The notes: generated by a model from the sequence alone, not told the origin. 64,000 nt of DNA from Bacillus sp. KH172YL63 (GCF_011398925.1 NZ_AP022842.1:1104001-1168000), one strand, 5' to 3'. Shown: positions 31,841 to 41,595, numbered from the stretch's first letter. Program-made: numbers and translations.

Positions 31841-32872
31841 ATGAAACAGATGAATGATACGTTTTTACGAGCGGCAATGGGGGAAAAAACGGACTATACG
31901 CCAGTATGGTATATGAGACAAGCCGGTCGTTCCCAGCCTGAATATCGAAAAATTAAGGAGAAGTATTCTCTTTTTGAAATCACGCATCAGCCGGAGCTTT
32001 GTGCATATGTGACGAGGCTGCCTGTCGAGCAATATGATGTGGATGCAGCGATCCTTTATAAAGATATCATGTCACCGCTTCCATCTATCGGTGTGGATGT
32101 TGAGATCAAATCAGGGATCGGCCCTGTCATCGATAATCCCATTCGTACGACTGCGGATGTGGAGAAGCTTGGGGAAATCAATCCAGAGCAGGATGTCCCT
32201 TATGTTCTTGATACGATTAAATTATTGACGCAGGAACAATTATCGGTTCCGTTAATCGGATTTGCCGGTGCCCCGTTCACGATGGCGAGCTATATGATCG
32301 AAGGCGGACCTTCCAAAAACTACAACAAAACGAAAGCTTTCATGTATGCAGAACCACAAGCCTGGTTTGCACTGATGGATAAATTGGCTGCAATGACGAT
32401 TACATATGGGAAAGCACAGATTAAGGCAGGTGCCTCGGCTTTCCAAATTTTCGATTCTTGGGTCGGCGCGCTTAATGTGCAGGATTACCGCACGTTCATC
32501 AAGCCGGTTATGGAAAAGATCTTCAATGAATTGAAGGAAGAGAACGTTCCATTGATCATGTTTGGCGTAGGGGCAAGTCACCTGGCAAATGAGTGGCATG
32601 ACCTGCCCATCGATGTCGTTGGCCTGGATTGGCGTCTGCCGATTACAGAGGCACGTGACAGAGGCATTTCGAAAACGGTTATGGGCAACCTGGATCCTGC
32701 CATCCTGTTAGCTCCTTGGAACGTGATTGAAGAGAAAGCAAAAGAGATCCTGGATCAGGGCATGGAGCTTCCAGGACATATTTTCAACCTTGGTCACGGG
32801 GTATTCCCGCAGGTCAATCCGGATACGTTAAAGCGTTTGGCAGCATTCGTTCATGAATACAGTGCAAGATAG
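31841..32872 (+). CDS. hemE: Uroporphyrinogen decarboxylase
   Basis: A 343-residue decarboxylase. The N-terminal [16 protein letters not shown] motif carries the substrate-binding arginines, and [13 protein letters not shown] and [11 protein letters not shown] are also typical. It converts uroporphyrinogen III to coproporphyrinogen III by removing four carboxyl groups. GAAAGGTGG precedes the ATG. It is the first of hemE-hemH-hemY. Confidence 0.97.
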   Translation: MKQMNDTFLRAAMGEKTDYTPVWYMRQAGRSQPEYRKIKEKYSLFEITHQPELCAYVTRLPVEQYDVDAAILYKDIMSPLPSIGVDVEIKSGIGPVIDNPIRTTADVEKLGEINPEQDVPYVLDTIKLLTQEQLSVPLIGFAGAPFTMASYMIEGGPSKNYNKTKAFMYAEPQAWFALMDKLAAMTITYGKAQIKAGASAFQIFDSWVGALNVQDYRTFIKPVMEKIFNELKEENVPLIMFGVGASHLANEWHDLPIDVVGLDWRLPITEARDRGISKTVMGNLDPAILLAPWNVIEEKAKEILDQGMELPGHIFNLGHGVFPQVNPDTLKRLAAFVHEYSAR

Positions 32873-32962
32873 AACACATTCATCAGTGCTTATTCATGGA
32901 TTCAGAATAAGAAGCATGGCACAATAATGGAATGTAGGAAACTGATAATGAGGTGAAATGGT

Positions 32963-33892
32963 ATGTCAAAGAAGAAAATGGGCCTGTTGGTGATGGCTTA
33001 CGGGACTCCTTATAAAGAAGAAGATCTGGAACGGTACTACACACATATCCGTCACGGAAGAGCGCCATCAAGTGAACTGCTTGAAGATCTCCGGGAACGT
33101 TACGAAGCGATCGGAGGGATCTCTCCACTCGCTGGCATCACCCTGGATCAGGCGAAGAGCCTGGAAGAACATTTAAATTCCATTCAAGACGAAATCGAAT
33201 TTCACATGTACCTGGGCTTGAAGCATATCGAACCGTTTGTTGAAGACGCAGTGGAAAAAATGCATGAAGACGGCATTGAAGAAGCAGTATCGATCGTACT
33301 TGCTCCTCACTTTTCAACATTCAGCGTGAAGTCATACAATGGACGTGCGAAAGAAAAGGCAGCACAACTGGGTGGACCTGTGATCACGTCAGTTGAGAGC
33401 TGGTATGATGAACCGAAATTCATTCAATATTGGGTGGACCGTGTGAAAGAAACGTATGCAGGAATGTCTGAGGACGAACGCAGCAAAGCTGTCCTGATTG
33501 TATCTGCACACAGTTTACCTGAGCGGATTCTTCAATCGGGTGACCCTTACCCGTCTCAATTGGAGGAAACGGCCAAGATGATTGCTGAAGGGGCAGGCGT
33601 GACTGAGTATGCAGTCGGCTGGCAAAGTGAAGGGAATACCCCAGATCCATGGCTAGGTCCTGACGTACAGGATCTTACAAGGGAACTGCACAAAGAAAAA
33701 GGATTTACAACTTTTGTTTATACACCGGTAGGATTTGTGTCAGACCATCTAGAAGTATTATATGACAATGACTATGAGTGCAAAGTGGTGACAGATGAGA
33801 TCGGCGCTTCGTACTATCGTCCAGAAATGCCAAATGCCAAGCCTGAATTCATCGATGCCATGGCGGATGTCGTGTTAAAACACTTAAAATAA
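32963..33892 (+). CDS. hemH: Ferrochelatase, coproporphyrin type
   Basis: A 309-residue ferrochelatase. [26 protein letters not shown] opens the protein, and [10 protein letters not shown] carries the metal-site histidine. In this bacterial group the enzyme inserts iron into coproporphyrin III (also called CpfC) rather than into protoporphyrin. The ATG follows AATGAGGTG. It lies between hemE and hemY. Confidence 0.96.
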   Translation: MSKKKMGLLVMAYGTPYKEEDLERYYTHIRHGRAPSSELLEDLRERYEAIGGISPLAGITLDQAKSLEEHLNSIQDEIEFHMYLGLKHIEPFVEDAVEKMHEDGIEEAVSIVLAPHFSTFSVKSYNGRAKEKAAQLGGPVITSVESWYDEPKFIQYWVDRVKETYAGMSEDERSKAVLIVSAHSLPERILQSGDPYPSQLEETAKMIAEGAGVTEYAVGWQSEGNTPDPWLGPDVQDLTRELHKEKGFTTFVYTPVGFVSDHLEVLYDNDYECKVVTDEIGASYYRPEMPNAKPEFIDAMADVVLKHLK

Positions 33893-33899
33893 TGCTGGC

Positions 33900-33945
33900 T
33901 AAGGACTGAAGCAAGAGATCACTCTCATTGCTTTGGTCCTTCTCT
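33900..33945 (+). terminator. Imperfect hairpin between hemH and hemY
   Basis: AAGGAC and GTCCTT arms, with GAAGCAA / TTGCTTT pairing inside, end in a T-rich stretch just before hemY. It may lower read-through into hemY. Confidence 0.45.
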
Positions 33946-33985
33946 TATGGGAATGGAAGATATTTTGTTAAAGAAGGCGATGAAC

Positions 33986-35386
33986 GTGTTGAAACAACAA
34001 ACAAAGAAAGTTGTGATCATTGGTGGGGGGATCACAGGATTGACGACGGCTTATTATTTACAGCAGGAAATGAAAGAAAAAGGTCTTCCCATCGAAATCA
34101 AACTTGTTGAAGCGACCCATCGACTCGGGGGCAAAGTCCAAACCTTGGAAAAGGATGGCTTTGTAATCGAAAAGGGTCCCGATTCCTGTCTTGCAACGAA
34201 AACAGAGGTATCGCGCTTAGCCCAAAGCCTGGGCATAGAAAGTACAATGATCCGAAACCAAAAAGGTGTTTCCTACGTCATCGCAGGCGGAGAGCTCTAT
34301 CCTATACCAGGGGGATCGATCGTCGGCATCCCTACACAAATCGCTCCCTTCATTACAACAAGCTTATTTTCATTAACGGGGAAAATGAGGGCAGCAGCGG
34401 ATTTTGTCCTGCCCCGTTCACAGGAAAACGAAGATCAGTCACTTGGGAAATTCTTTAGACGAAGAATGGGTGATGAAGTCGTCGATCATTTGATTGAGCC
34501 TCTCTTAACAGGCATTTTTGCCGGGGATATCGATCAATTAAGCTTAATGTCTACCTTCCCGCAGCTCTATGAATTAGAACAAAAACACCGAAGCCTGATT
34601 GCGGGGATCAAGAAGACCGGTCAGGGTGCCGACCCGCATGGAGAAGGGAACTTCCTTACCTTCACCGGCGGCCTTCAATCATTGATAGATGCAATGGAAG
34701 AAAGATTGGATCCACATACGGTATATAAAGGCATGAAAGTGACCTCCATTGAAAAAGAAGACAGTGCTGGTTATACGATAACCTTTACGAGTGGGGAACA
34801 GCTGGAGGCGGACAGTGTCATCGTCACCACCCCTCATCACGTATTGCAATCTGTATTACCTTCCTATTCTTTTTTATCATTTTTAAAAGACATGCCGGCA
34901 ACGTCTGTCGCGACTGTTGCAATGGGCTTTTCACAGCAGGCCATCAAAAAGGACATCGCCGGGACAGAATTCCTCGTATCCCGGAACAGCGACTTCTCCT
35001 TGACCGCCGGGACATGGACACATAAGAAGTGGCCGCATACCGCACCTGAAGGAAAAGCACTGTTAAGATGCTATGTTGGCAAATCAGGTGATGAAACCAT
35101 CGTTGACCTGTCCGATGATTCCATCGAGCAAATCGTCCTTGAGGACCTTGGGAAGATCATGGATATCGAAGGGAAACCGGAATTTACAATCGTTTCCCGG
35201 TATAAAAATTCCATGCCTCAATATACGGTTGGACACGGTGAACGCATACGTGACATGTATGATGAAGTGGAATCGACGCTGCCTGGATTGTTCATTGCAG
35301 GAAGTTCCTACGACGGACTCAGTATCCCCGACTGCATTGCCCAGGGGGAAAAGACCGTTGAGAAGATTGTGGAATATGTAAGATAA
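33986..35386 (+). CDS. hemY: Coproporphyrinogen III oxidase HemY (CgoX)
   Basis: FAD flavoprotein of about 466 residues: the dinucleotide motif VVIIGGGITGLTTAYYL near the start, then VEATHRLGGKVQTLEKDGF and IEKGPDSCLA, and a C-terminal GLFIAGSSYDGLSIPDCIAQGE. It matches B. subtilis HemY throughout. It oxidises coproporphyrinogen III to coproporphyrin III for the ferrochelatase. The start is ambiguous: GTG at 33986 lies eight bases after AAGAAGG, while ATG at 33980 is very close to it and TTG at 33989 is also possible. Confidence 0.95.
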   Translation: MLKQQTKKVVIIGGGITGLTTAYYLQQEMKEKGLPIEIKLVEATHRLGGKVQTLEKDGFVIEKGPDSCLATKTEVSRLAQSLGIESTMIRNQKGVSYVIAGGELYPIPGGSIVGIPTQIAPFITTSLFSLTGKMRAAADFVLPRSQENEDQSLGKFFRRRMGDEVVDHLIEPLLTGIFAGDIDQLSLMSTFPQLYELEQKHRSLIAGIKKTGQGADPHGEGNFLTFTGGLQSLIDAMEERLDPHTVYKGMKVTSIEKEDSAGYTITFTSGEQLEADSVIVTTPHHVLQSVLPSYSFLSFLKDMPATSVATVAMGFSQQAIKKDIAGTEFLVSRNSDFSLTAGTWTHKKWPHTAPEGKALLRCYVGKSGDETIVDLSDDSIEQIVLEDLGKIMDIEGKPEFTIVSRYKNSMPQYTVGHGERIRDMYDEVESTLPGLFIAGSSYDGLSIPDCIAQGEKTVEKIVEYVR

Positions 35387-35387
35387 G

Positions 35388-35416
35388 GGAGGCTGCCGAT
35401 TGGCGGTCTTTTTTTT
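35388..35416 (+). terminator. Terminator of hemEHY
   Basis: GGCTGCC and GGCGGTC pair, with one weak pair and one G-U pair, around GATT; eight T residues follow directly after the hemY stop. Confidence 0.75.
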
Positions 35417-35554
35417 GTTGGTGAAAGGGGAAGAAGGCAGACTGTTGAATACGAAGCCTCTTTCTGAATACTTTCTAGAATTTATTTGATACAATAGAAA
35501 ATAATGGATGATCAGGCGTCGGTCTGGAGTATCAAACATAGAGGAGAGTAGCCA

Positions 35555-36469
35555 ATGAGCCAACAATGCGCTTCTTTGCAAAGTCCCATTGATTTAGGGG
35601 AAGGATTAACGCTGGTGTATCAAAATCCGAAAGCGTTTTCTAGATATTACGCTATTTATTATGCACAAAAATATGCAGACTACTTTTTTAAAAGCTCTCC
35701 AGAAGCATCGATCGAAATCGCCACTGCATTTGATTGCGGATACTTGATCGTGAAAGATGGTATGCCGATTGGCGGTGTTTTTCTGAAACCCAACTTTATG
35801 GCGGATTTTTTTCTTGTACCGCCTTTTGAAGACTATGAAGGCTTACTTCACAAACTTTTAAGACATGTAAGAAAGATTTCAAAGGCCGAAGAGAAAATTT
35901 TCCTGAGAGAAATCGTAGAAGAACATGTACTTGCTTATAAAGAAAAAGGGTGCCGCATTCATGAAGTGAACTATTGGATGATCCGTCCGACAGAATCACT
36001 TAAGGTAACTCTTCCGGAAGGATATCGTTCACGTTCCGTATCATATGATGATATTCATGGAATCGCTTCTTTACTATTGAAATCGTATAAAGCGAATCCT
36101 GCCTATAAGAACATTGGTACGAAAGAGGCTTATGCAGATCATGTAATGGAGTTCATCGAAAAATATCAACACAATCATACAATGGATCAGTGCTCAAGGG
36201 TCATCATTGATCAGAGGAATGGTGCCATTGTTGGTGTCTGTCTTCATATGGAGTTCGAAGGGTATCCATTAATCATGAGTTTGGCAGTCGATCCAGATCA
36301 TCAACGAAACGGCCTCGGACGATATTTGTTAACCCATTCAATCAACGCATCAAGTAAAAAGTATCCGGCTACCCGTCTGAGTGTGATCAAAGATAATGCA
36401 GCGATTAAACTCTATGAGGATCTTGGGTTTATCAGAAATAGATCACTGACGGATATGTATGTCGTTTAA
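35555..36469 (+). CDS. GNAT-family N-acetyltransferase, two-domain
   Basis: A 304-residue protein. The C-terminal half (from about residue 150) is a complete GNAT fold with the acetyl-CoA loop LAVDPDHQRNGLGRYLL and the final LYEDLGFIRN. The N-terminal 150 residues look like a degenerate second GNAT-like domain without the acetyl-CoA motif. GAGGAGAG precedes the ATG. The acceptor substrate is unknown. It separates hemY from yhgE, which are closer together in B. subtilis. Confidence 0.85.
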   Translation: MSQQCASLQSPIDLGEGLTLVYQNPKAFSRYYAIYYAQKYADYFFKSSPEASIEIATAFDCGYLIVKDGMPIGGVFLKPNFMADFFLVPPFEDYEGLLHKLLRHVRKISKAEEKIFLREIVEEHVLAYKEKGCRIHEVNYWMIRPTESLKVTLPEGYRSRSVSYDDIHGIASLLLKSYKANPAYKNIGTKEAYADHVMEFIEKYQHNHTMDQCSRVIIDQRNGAIVGVCLHMEFEGYPLIMSLAVDPDHQRNGLGRYLLTHSINASSKKYPATRLSVIKDNAAIKLYEDLGFIRNRSLTDMYVV

Positions 36470-36483
36470 TTGGCATCATTCTT

Positions 36484-36517
36484 AAAACCCAGCGCCCCGG
36501 AAGCGCTGGGTTTTTTT
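36484..36517 (+). terminator. Terminator of the GNAT gene
   Basis: AAAACCCAGCG pairs with CGCTGGGTTTT, with a T run. Confidence 0.9.
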
Positions 36518-36583
36518 CGTGTGAAACAATGGGGTTGCAAAGCTTCCCTGATGAAATGGCTTTCGTCAAATGAGCACCGGCAT

Positions 36584-37990
36584 TTACTTCTCCACCCTGT
36601 ATCTGGCATGCTGCAGCATCCAGTTCTGTGGAAATGCCGACCCAAGGACCCAGTAGCTCAGCCCCTTTAATTGATAGTCATCGAGCGTCTTTTGTTTGGC
36701 AAGCATGCTCCTGGCGTCTTCAAACCAGACCTCATGCTGCTGCCCTTCTCTGTCCCAATAGGTGAAGTAGGGTGACTGATATTGTTCATTGTACCGGATC
36801 CTTACACCGTATTGAGCAGCGAGGTCGACTGCTCCCTGCGGGGAAATCGTTTTGGCGAATGTCCCTTCTTTCCATGGGATCTTCCAGTCACGCCCGTAAA
36901 GCGGGGTCCCCATCATGATTTTTTTCCTTGGAATGACGGTTACTGCATAGTCGAGTACCTTCTTTACTTCATTGATTGGTGCGATCGCCCATGGTTTGCC
37001 CCCGGCCCAGCCCCACTCATAGGTCATGAGCACGACAAAGTCGACGATTTCACCGTGTGCTTTGTAATCATGGGCTTCATACAGGAGTCCTTTTTGATCG
37101 CCTTTCGTTTTGGGTGCAAGAGCTGTTGATACCGAATAGCCTTTCGGTTTCAACGAAGCAACGGTCTTTCTTAGAAAACGATTGTAATGTTCCCGGTCTT
37201 CAGGATAAATGTATTCGAAATCAATGTTCAACCCTGTGTAGCCTTTGTCCTCAATTTTCTTCACAATCGAAGCAATTAATGCATCCTGCAGGGAATCACT
37301 CCGTAAAATTGTCGCAGCCAGGTCTGAATTGAATTTCCCATCCCGGTAATTGGTCAGGACGAGCAGCGGATCGACATCCCCATTCTTTGAAACGGAAATG
37401 AGGGCGGCATCATTCAGTTCGGTCATCGACCCTTCTTTCGTGATGGTATGTGTGAACGGAGAGAGGTAAGAGAAATAACTTGAAAGGCCATTCACTTCCG
37501 CTGCACCTTCCCCTTCGGCTCGGGTCGTATAGGCATTCACTGCAATGACAGGTTTGGGATTGGGAATCCTGATCTGCTGTTGGGGATAAATCAGGGACGG
37601 ATTGGGAATAGCGTTCGCTTTCAATACGTCTTCCAGGGGAACTTTATGATTATAAGAAATCGTATAAAGCGATTCACCAGATCTGACTTCATGTATAAAA
37701 GCAGGCAGGACGATCAATTGACCGACAAACAACCGGGACGGATCTGTGATTTGATTGAATGCGATCAGTTCATCAATGCCTATTCCATACTTCTGACTTA
37801 CCCCGGATAATGTATCACCAGGCTCAATGATATACTCCTTTAATGGCTCTGGAATGAGGAGACATTGACCGATTACCAATATATTCGGGTTCTTCAGCTG
37901 GTTTCCATACAGGATTTGATTTATTTCCACACCATATCTTGAAGCAATCGACCAAAGTGAGTCTCCGCTTTTTACCACATAGATATTCAT
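36584..37990 (-). CDS. LysM-GH18 spore-type glycosidase (SleL/YdhD-like)
   Basis: A 468-residue protein without a signal peptide. Three LysM domains lie in tandem at about 1-48, 50-97 and 98-145, each starting near a Y-x-V/I-x-x-G-(D/E)-(S/T)-L motif, and a GH18 domain follows (about 150-465) with GLNIDFEYI, the DxxDxDxE-type catalytic strand ending in Glu. Such enzymes (SleL, YaaH, YdhD) cut cortex peptidoglycan after germination or take part in coat assembly. A GGAGGTGTG site precedes the ATG. A role in the spore is inferred from the family and the missing signal peptide. Confidence 0.88.
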   Translation of the reverse strand: MNIYVVKSGDSLWSIASRYGVEINQILYGNQLKNPNILVIGQCLLIPEPLKEYIIEPGDTLSGVSQKYGIGIDELIAFNQITDPSRLFVGQLIVLPAFIHEVRSGESLYTISYNHKVPLEDVLKANAIPNPSLIYPQQQIRIPNPKPVIAVNAYTTRAEGEGAAEVNGLSSYFSYLSPFTHTITKEGSMTELNDAALISVSKNGDVDPLLVLTNYRDGKFNSDLAATILRSDSLQDALIASIVKKIEDKGYTGLNIDFEYIYPEDREHYNRFLRKTVASLKPKGYSVSTALAPKTKGDQKGLLYEAHDYKAHGEIVDFVVLMTYEWGWAGGKPWAIAPINEVKKVLDYAVTVIPRKKIMMGTPLYGRDWKIPWKEGTFAKTISPQGAVDLAAQYGVRIRYNEQYQSPYFTYWDREGQQHEVWFEDARSMLAKQKTLDDYQLKGLSYWVLGSAFPQNWMLQHARYRVEK

Positions 37991-38005
37991 TTCACACCTC
38001 CAGCT

Positions 38006-38031
38006 CCTCTTGTTCTAGCTTATTCAAGAGG
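38006..38031. other. Short hairpin upstream of the LysM-GH18 gene
   Basis: CCTCTTG and CAAGAGG arms pair around a 12-base loop, just upstream of the ribosome site on the minus strand. It may be a leader structure or chance. Confidence 0.3.
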
Positions 38032-38113
38032 GCTTATTCCATATGTGAACCTGTGTGGAATAAAAAGAACTTGTATAACCGGTGAGGATGTGATAAATTA
38101 TTCAATGTTAACG

Positions 38114-38142
38114 AAATGACCGAAAATGTATTTTGGTCATTT
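38114..38142. promoter_or_regulatory. yhgE operator copy 1
   Basis: AAATGACC and GGTCATTT are separated by 13 bases (perfect 8-bp arms, 29 bp in all). Same geometry as copies 2 and 3. Palindromes with TGACC/GGTCA arms are typical of TetR-family operators. Confidence 0.7.
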
Positions 38143-38177
38143 TATCAAAAAACTTTATTTGTCGGTAAGTGGAGGTG

Positions 38178-38213
38178 CCGGATCACGTTCAAATCGTGTG
38201 ATCCAATATTTTT
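38178..38213 (+). terminator. Hairpin with T run inside the yhgE leader region
   Basis: GGATCACG and CGTGTGATCC pair around a short loop and a T-rich run follows about five bases later. It lies between operator copies 1 and 2, so it could end a short transcript that starts near copy 1. Confidence 0.5.
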
Positions 38214-38220
38214 TACCCGG

Positions 38221-38249
38221 AAATGACCGAAATTAAAATACGGTCAATT
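38221..38249. promoter_or_regulatory. yhgE operator copy 2
   Basis: AAATGACC and GGTCAATT with the same 13-base spacer; one arm has a single change near its end. Confidence 0.7.
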
Positions 38250-38258
38250 TAATTTCAA

Positions 38259-38287
38259 ATGTGACTGATTGTATTTATTGGTCATTT
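38259..38287. promoter_or_regulatory. yhgE operator copy 3
   Basis: The right arm GGTCATTT is perfect and the left arm keeps TGAC at the proper place (ATGTGACT), again 29 bp overall. It lies about 30 bases before the yhgE start codon, near the expected promoter. Confidence 0.55.
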
Positions 38288-38315
38288 GTTCTTTTTTAAT
38301 ATATAGGAGGTAAAT

Positions 38316-40514
38316 ATGAGACAATCATTTATTGGTTCAGAATTCAAAGCGATTTTCCAAAATAAAAAGTTGCTCATTCCGATACTCGCGGTACTGTTTA
38401 TACCCGTGTTATACAGCGGTATGTTTCTGTGGGCATTCTGGGATCCATACGAGCAGCTGCCTGATCTTCCGGTAGCGGTTGTGAACAGCGATCAGGGTGC
38501 TGAGTTTGACGGAAAGGAATTGCATATCGGATCTGATCTCGTGGAGAAATTACAGGAAAGCGGTCAATTCGATTTCCATTTCGTTGATAAAGAAGAAGGA
38601 TATAAGAATCTTGAGAAACAGGACTATTACATGCTTGTAGAGATTCCTGAGGATTTCTCTGAAAATGGGACGACGCTGTTAGAAGAGGACCCGAAGAAGC
38701 TTTCACTAAAGTATGTACCGAATGAAAGCTTTAACTTTCTTTCCGCCCAAATCGGAGATACGGCGATGAAAGAAATCAAGGCGAGTCTTTCAAAATCCGT
38801 TTCAGAAACGTATGCTGAAACGATGTTCGAGAAAATCCAGGAAATGGGGGATGGTTTCCAGACGGCAAGTGATAAAGCCGGTGAAATCAATCATGGTGCC
38901 ATTGATCTTTCTCAAGGTGCCAACAAACTGAAGGACAATCTGGCTGTCCTTGCTGAAAAAAATGTAGAGATGACTGACGGTGTGGCGAAGACCCGTGAAG
39001 GAGCCGGGAAGCTGGCAAGTGGTTCTCAGGAATTATCTGATGGAGTGGCCGTCATGAAGGACAAATCCCGGCAGTTGTACAAAGGGACGCAGGACATCCA
39101 ATCGGGGATGAATTCCCTGGCAGCCGGTATCGATAAAAGTAAGGCAGGTTTGGAGGAGCTTGATGCCGGAGTTGACCGTGCAGTGGACAATACGGCTTTA
39201 TTGCAGGCGGGATCTGAAGAACTTGCAAAGAAAATCGGTGCGCTGAAAGACGGCGCAGACAATGCAAAAGCAGGAGCACAGACAATCGGAGCGGGTGCGA
39301 CAAAGCTTGAAGAAGAACTGGCTCCATTCATGGGCAGTCTGCCTGAAGAGAAACAGGCGGAATTACAGGCTGCCATCGACAGTATTAAAAAGGGTGCATC
39401 GGGCCTTGAAACGGGTACCGGGTCATTGAGTGCAGGAGTGACCGGCCTGGAGGGCGGAGCATATAACCTGGCTGATGGCATCGGGAAATTAAACGAAGGT
39501 CAAAAGAAACTCCAAGGTGGGGTAGATCAGCTTGTGGCAGGTTCAGTCCAGCTTGACGAAGGCTCGGACGGGCTCGTGGCAGGACAGAACACCGTTGTTG
39601 AAAAATACGGATTATTAAATGAAAAGCTTGACGAGGTATATAAGGGGACAGTCGGACTCTCAACTGGTGCGAGTGAATTAAGTTCAGGGCTGGACCAGGT
39701 ATACAGCGGCTCGACGCAGCTTGCAGATGGTTCGAAAAAGCTTGCAGACGGTTCTAGTGAGCTGGCAGATGGAACAACGAAGCTGTCAGACGGAACTGGA
39801 GAATATGCCGAGAAATTAAAAGATGCTGCCAAAGAGGCGAACGGTGTCAAAGCAGATGATGACACGTACGACATGATGGCAGGTCCGGTGGATGTGAAAA
39901 ATGAGAAAATCAATCATGTTCCCAACTACGGAACCGGGTTTGCTCCCTATTTCTTATCACTCGGACTGTTCGTCGGAGCACTGTTGATCTCGATTGTGTA
40001 TCCGCTGAGAGAACCATCCGACCGCCCATCAAGCGGCATGAGTTGGTTCCTTGGTAAGTTTACGGTCCTTACGACAGTAGGGGTCATTCAATCATTGATC
40101 GCTGCAGCGATTCTGCTCTTTGGGTTGGGGCTTGAAGTGGAAAGTGTTCCTTTATTCTTACTTTCTACAATCATCACAAGTCTCACATTCCTCGCTCTCA
40201 TTCAGATGCTTGTGACGGTCCTTGGCGATCCGGGACGATTCGTTGCAATCATCATCTTGATTCTGCAATTAACAACGAGCGCAGGGACATTCCCGCTTGA
40301 ATTGATTCCGACGGCACTTCAACCGATCAGTGCCGCATTACCGATGACGTATTCCGTGGCGGCATTCAAGTCTGTCATCTCCAGCGGTGACTATGCTTTC
40401 ATGTGGCAAAATCTTTGGATCCTGCTTGGGTATTTCATCGTATTTGTCACTCTGACCTCGGTGTTCTTTATCGGATTATTCAAGAAGCAGTATTCGAAAA
40501 CAATAGAAGCATAA
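38316..40514 (+). CDS. yhgE: YhgE/Pip-family membrane protein
   Basis: A 732-residue protein with one membrane segment at 17-40, a long extracellular part and about five C-terminal membrane segments (from residue 540). Between residues 180 and 510 it carries many short repeats of the type LAxGxxxLxxG (KLADGSSELADGTTKLSDG), which form a long coiled rod. The family includes the phage infection protein Pip and phage receptor YueB. AGGAGGTAAAT precedes the ATG. Three copies of one operator lie upstream, but the TetR-like regulator gene found beside yhgE in B. subtilis is missing here. Confidence 0.9.
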   Translation: MRQSFIGSEFKAIFQNKKLLIPILAVLFIPVLYSGMFLWAFWDPYEQLPDLPVAVVNSDQGAEFDGKELHIGSDLVEKLQESGQFDFHFVDKEEGYKNLEKQDYYMLVEIPEDFSENGTTLLEEDPKKLSLKYVPNESFNFLSAQIGDTAMKEIKASLSKSVSETYAETMFEKIQEMGDGFQTASDKAGEINHGAIDLSQGANKLKDNLAVLAEKNVEMTDGVAKTREGAGKLASGSQELSDGVAVMKDKSRQLYKGTQDIQSGMNSLAAGIDKSKAGLEELDAGVDRAVDNTALLQAGSEELAKKIGALKDGADNAKAGAQTIGAGATKLEEELAPFMGSLPEEKQAELQAAIDSIKKGASGLETGTGSLSAGVTGLEGGAYNLADGIGKLNEGQKKLQGGVDQLVAGSVQLDEGSDGLVAGQNTVVEKYGLLNEKLDEVYKGTVGLSTGASELSSGLDQVYSGSTQLADGSKKLADGSSELADGTTKLSDGTGEYAEKLKDAAKEANGVKADDDTYDMMAGPVDVKNEKINHVPNYGTGFAPYFLSLGLFVGALLISIVYPLREPSDRPSSGMSWFLGKFTVLTTVGVIQSLIAAAILLFGLGLEVESVPLFLLSTIITSLTFLALIQMLVTVLGDPGRFVAIIILILQLTTSAGTFPLELIPTALQPISAALPMTYSVAAFKSVISSGDYAFMWQNLWILLGYFIVFVTLTSVFFIGLFKKQYSKTIEA

Positions 40515-40552
40515 TGAGAAGCGGCAGGTGCGACAGGCATCTGCCGTTTCTT
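40514..40552 (+). terminator. Terminator of yhgE
   Basis: AAGCGGCAG and CTGCCGTTTC pair around an imperfect inner loop, with a T-rich tail, directly after the stop. Confidence 0.7.
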
Positions 40553-40650
40553 CATAAATTAGACAAACCCTTTCTCGTCCTGAACGTGTATACTGATTGG
40601 GAAGAGGTACATACTGGTGTTACGAAGAATGCTCATTAGGAGGTTATACA

Positions 40651-41403
40651 ATGAAGAAGGCAAGCTTGATCATGTTTATGGGGTTACTTGCACTATTGAT
40701 GACGGCATGCGGAAATGCCGATGAACATAACGGGGCAAATGAAGACAATCAGCTGAAACCGATCGAGGCGAAATTGGATGTTCCTGCAACAGGCAAAAAG
40801 GGTGAAACCATTTCCCTTTCTACAACAGTCACACAAGGCGATGAAAACGTAGAGGATGCCGGCGAAGTGAAATATGAAATATGGCAGGATGGTCATAAGG
40901 AAGAAAGTGAAATGATTGAAGCGAAACATGAAAAAGGCGGGATATACAAGGCAGAAAAGTCGTTCGGGGAAGACGGTATGTATACAGTACAGGTTCATGT
41001 GACCGCTCGTGACATGCATACGATGCCTAAAGCGCAAATTGCGATTGGTGAAGTGGAAGCCGGTGAGCACGAGGAAGCCGGGGATGACCACCATCACGGC
41101 GACCATGAAAGCACAGTCGCGATTCATCTCATGAAGCCTGACAAAATGACAGCAGGGGAAGAAACCGGACTGATGGTGCATGTTGAGGAGGAAGGAAGTG
41201 CCTTGGAAGATGCCGAGGTGCGCTTTGAAATTTATCAGGACGGTCAGGAAAAGCATGAATGGGTCGATCTCACATCAACTGAAGCCGGCAAGTACAGCGG
41301 CTCTTATACCTTCCCTGAAAAAGGCACATATACTGTCCAGGTACATGTCACCAAAGGAGAAGCCATCCACGAACATATCATGGAAATGGTGGATGTAAAA
41401 TAA
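40651..41403 (+). CDS. Lipoprotein with two FixH/YtkA-like domains
   Basis: A 250-residue lipoprotein; the lipobox LMTAC puts the lipidated Cys at residue 20. Two immunoglobulin-like FixH/YtkA-type domains follow (about 35-140 and 165-250). They share the pattern (V/E)xxExxQDGxxE...GxYxxxxxFxExGxYTVQVHVT, so they arose by duplication. The linker HEEAGDDHHHGDHES is rich in His and Asp and could bind a metal. AGGAGG precedes the ATG at 40651. Export is clear; metal binding is inferred. Confidence 0.82.
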   Translation: MKKASLIMFMGLLALLMTACGNADEHNGANEDNQLKPIEAKLDVPATGKKGETISLSTTVTQGDENVEDAGEVKYEIWQDGHKEESEMIEAKHEKGGIYKAEKSFGEDGMYTVQVHVTARDMHTMPKAQIAIGEVEAGEHEEAGDDHHHGDHESTVAIHLMKPDKMTAGEETGLMVHVEEEGSALEDAEVRFEIYQDGQEKHEWVDLTSTEAGKYSGSYTFPEKGTYTVQVHVTKGEAIHEHIMEMVDVK

Positions 41404-41405
41404 CA

Positions 41406-41446
41406 ATAAAAAGGATGCTCATAGATTGAGCATCCTTTTTATTACC
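41406..41446. terminator. Bidirectional terminator between the lipoprotein gene and yhfH
   Basis: AAAAGGATGCTCA pairs with TGAGCATCCTTTT around a short loop. Confidence 0.88.
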
Positions 41447-41460
41447 CCTTAATCAGCTTA

Positions 41461-41595
41461 TCAGTATTCGTAATCAGTCGTACATTTCTCGCAATAAATG
41501 CCGTAGCATTCATGCTGCTCCTCAATTGTATCTCCACACTGTGCACAAGACTTAGGCGGCAAATTCCGAAAGAACTCCATAATATTTTTTACCAT
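41461..41595 (-). CDS. yhfH: YhfH-like small zinc-ribbon protein
   Basis: A 44-residue protein with EFFRNLPPKSCAQCGDTIEE followed by QHECYGIYCEKC: two CxxC-type pairs that should bind one zinc ion. Sequence and position beside yhfI match YhfH of B. subtilis. GGAGGGTG lies six bases before the ATG at 41595. It is divergent from yhfI. Function unknown. Confidence 0.82.
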   Translation of the reverse strand: MVKNIMEFFRNLPPKSCAQCGDTIEEQHECYGIYCEKCTTDYEY

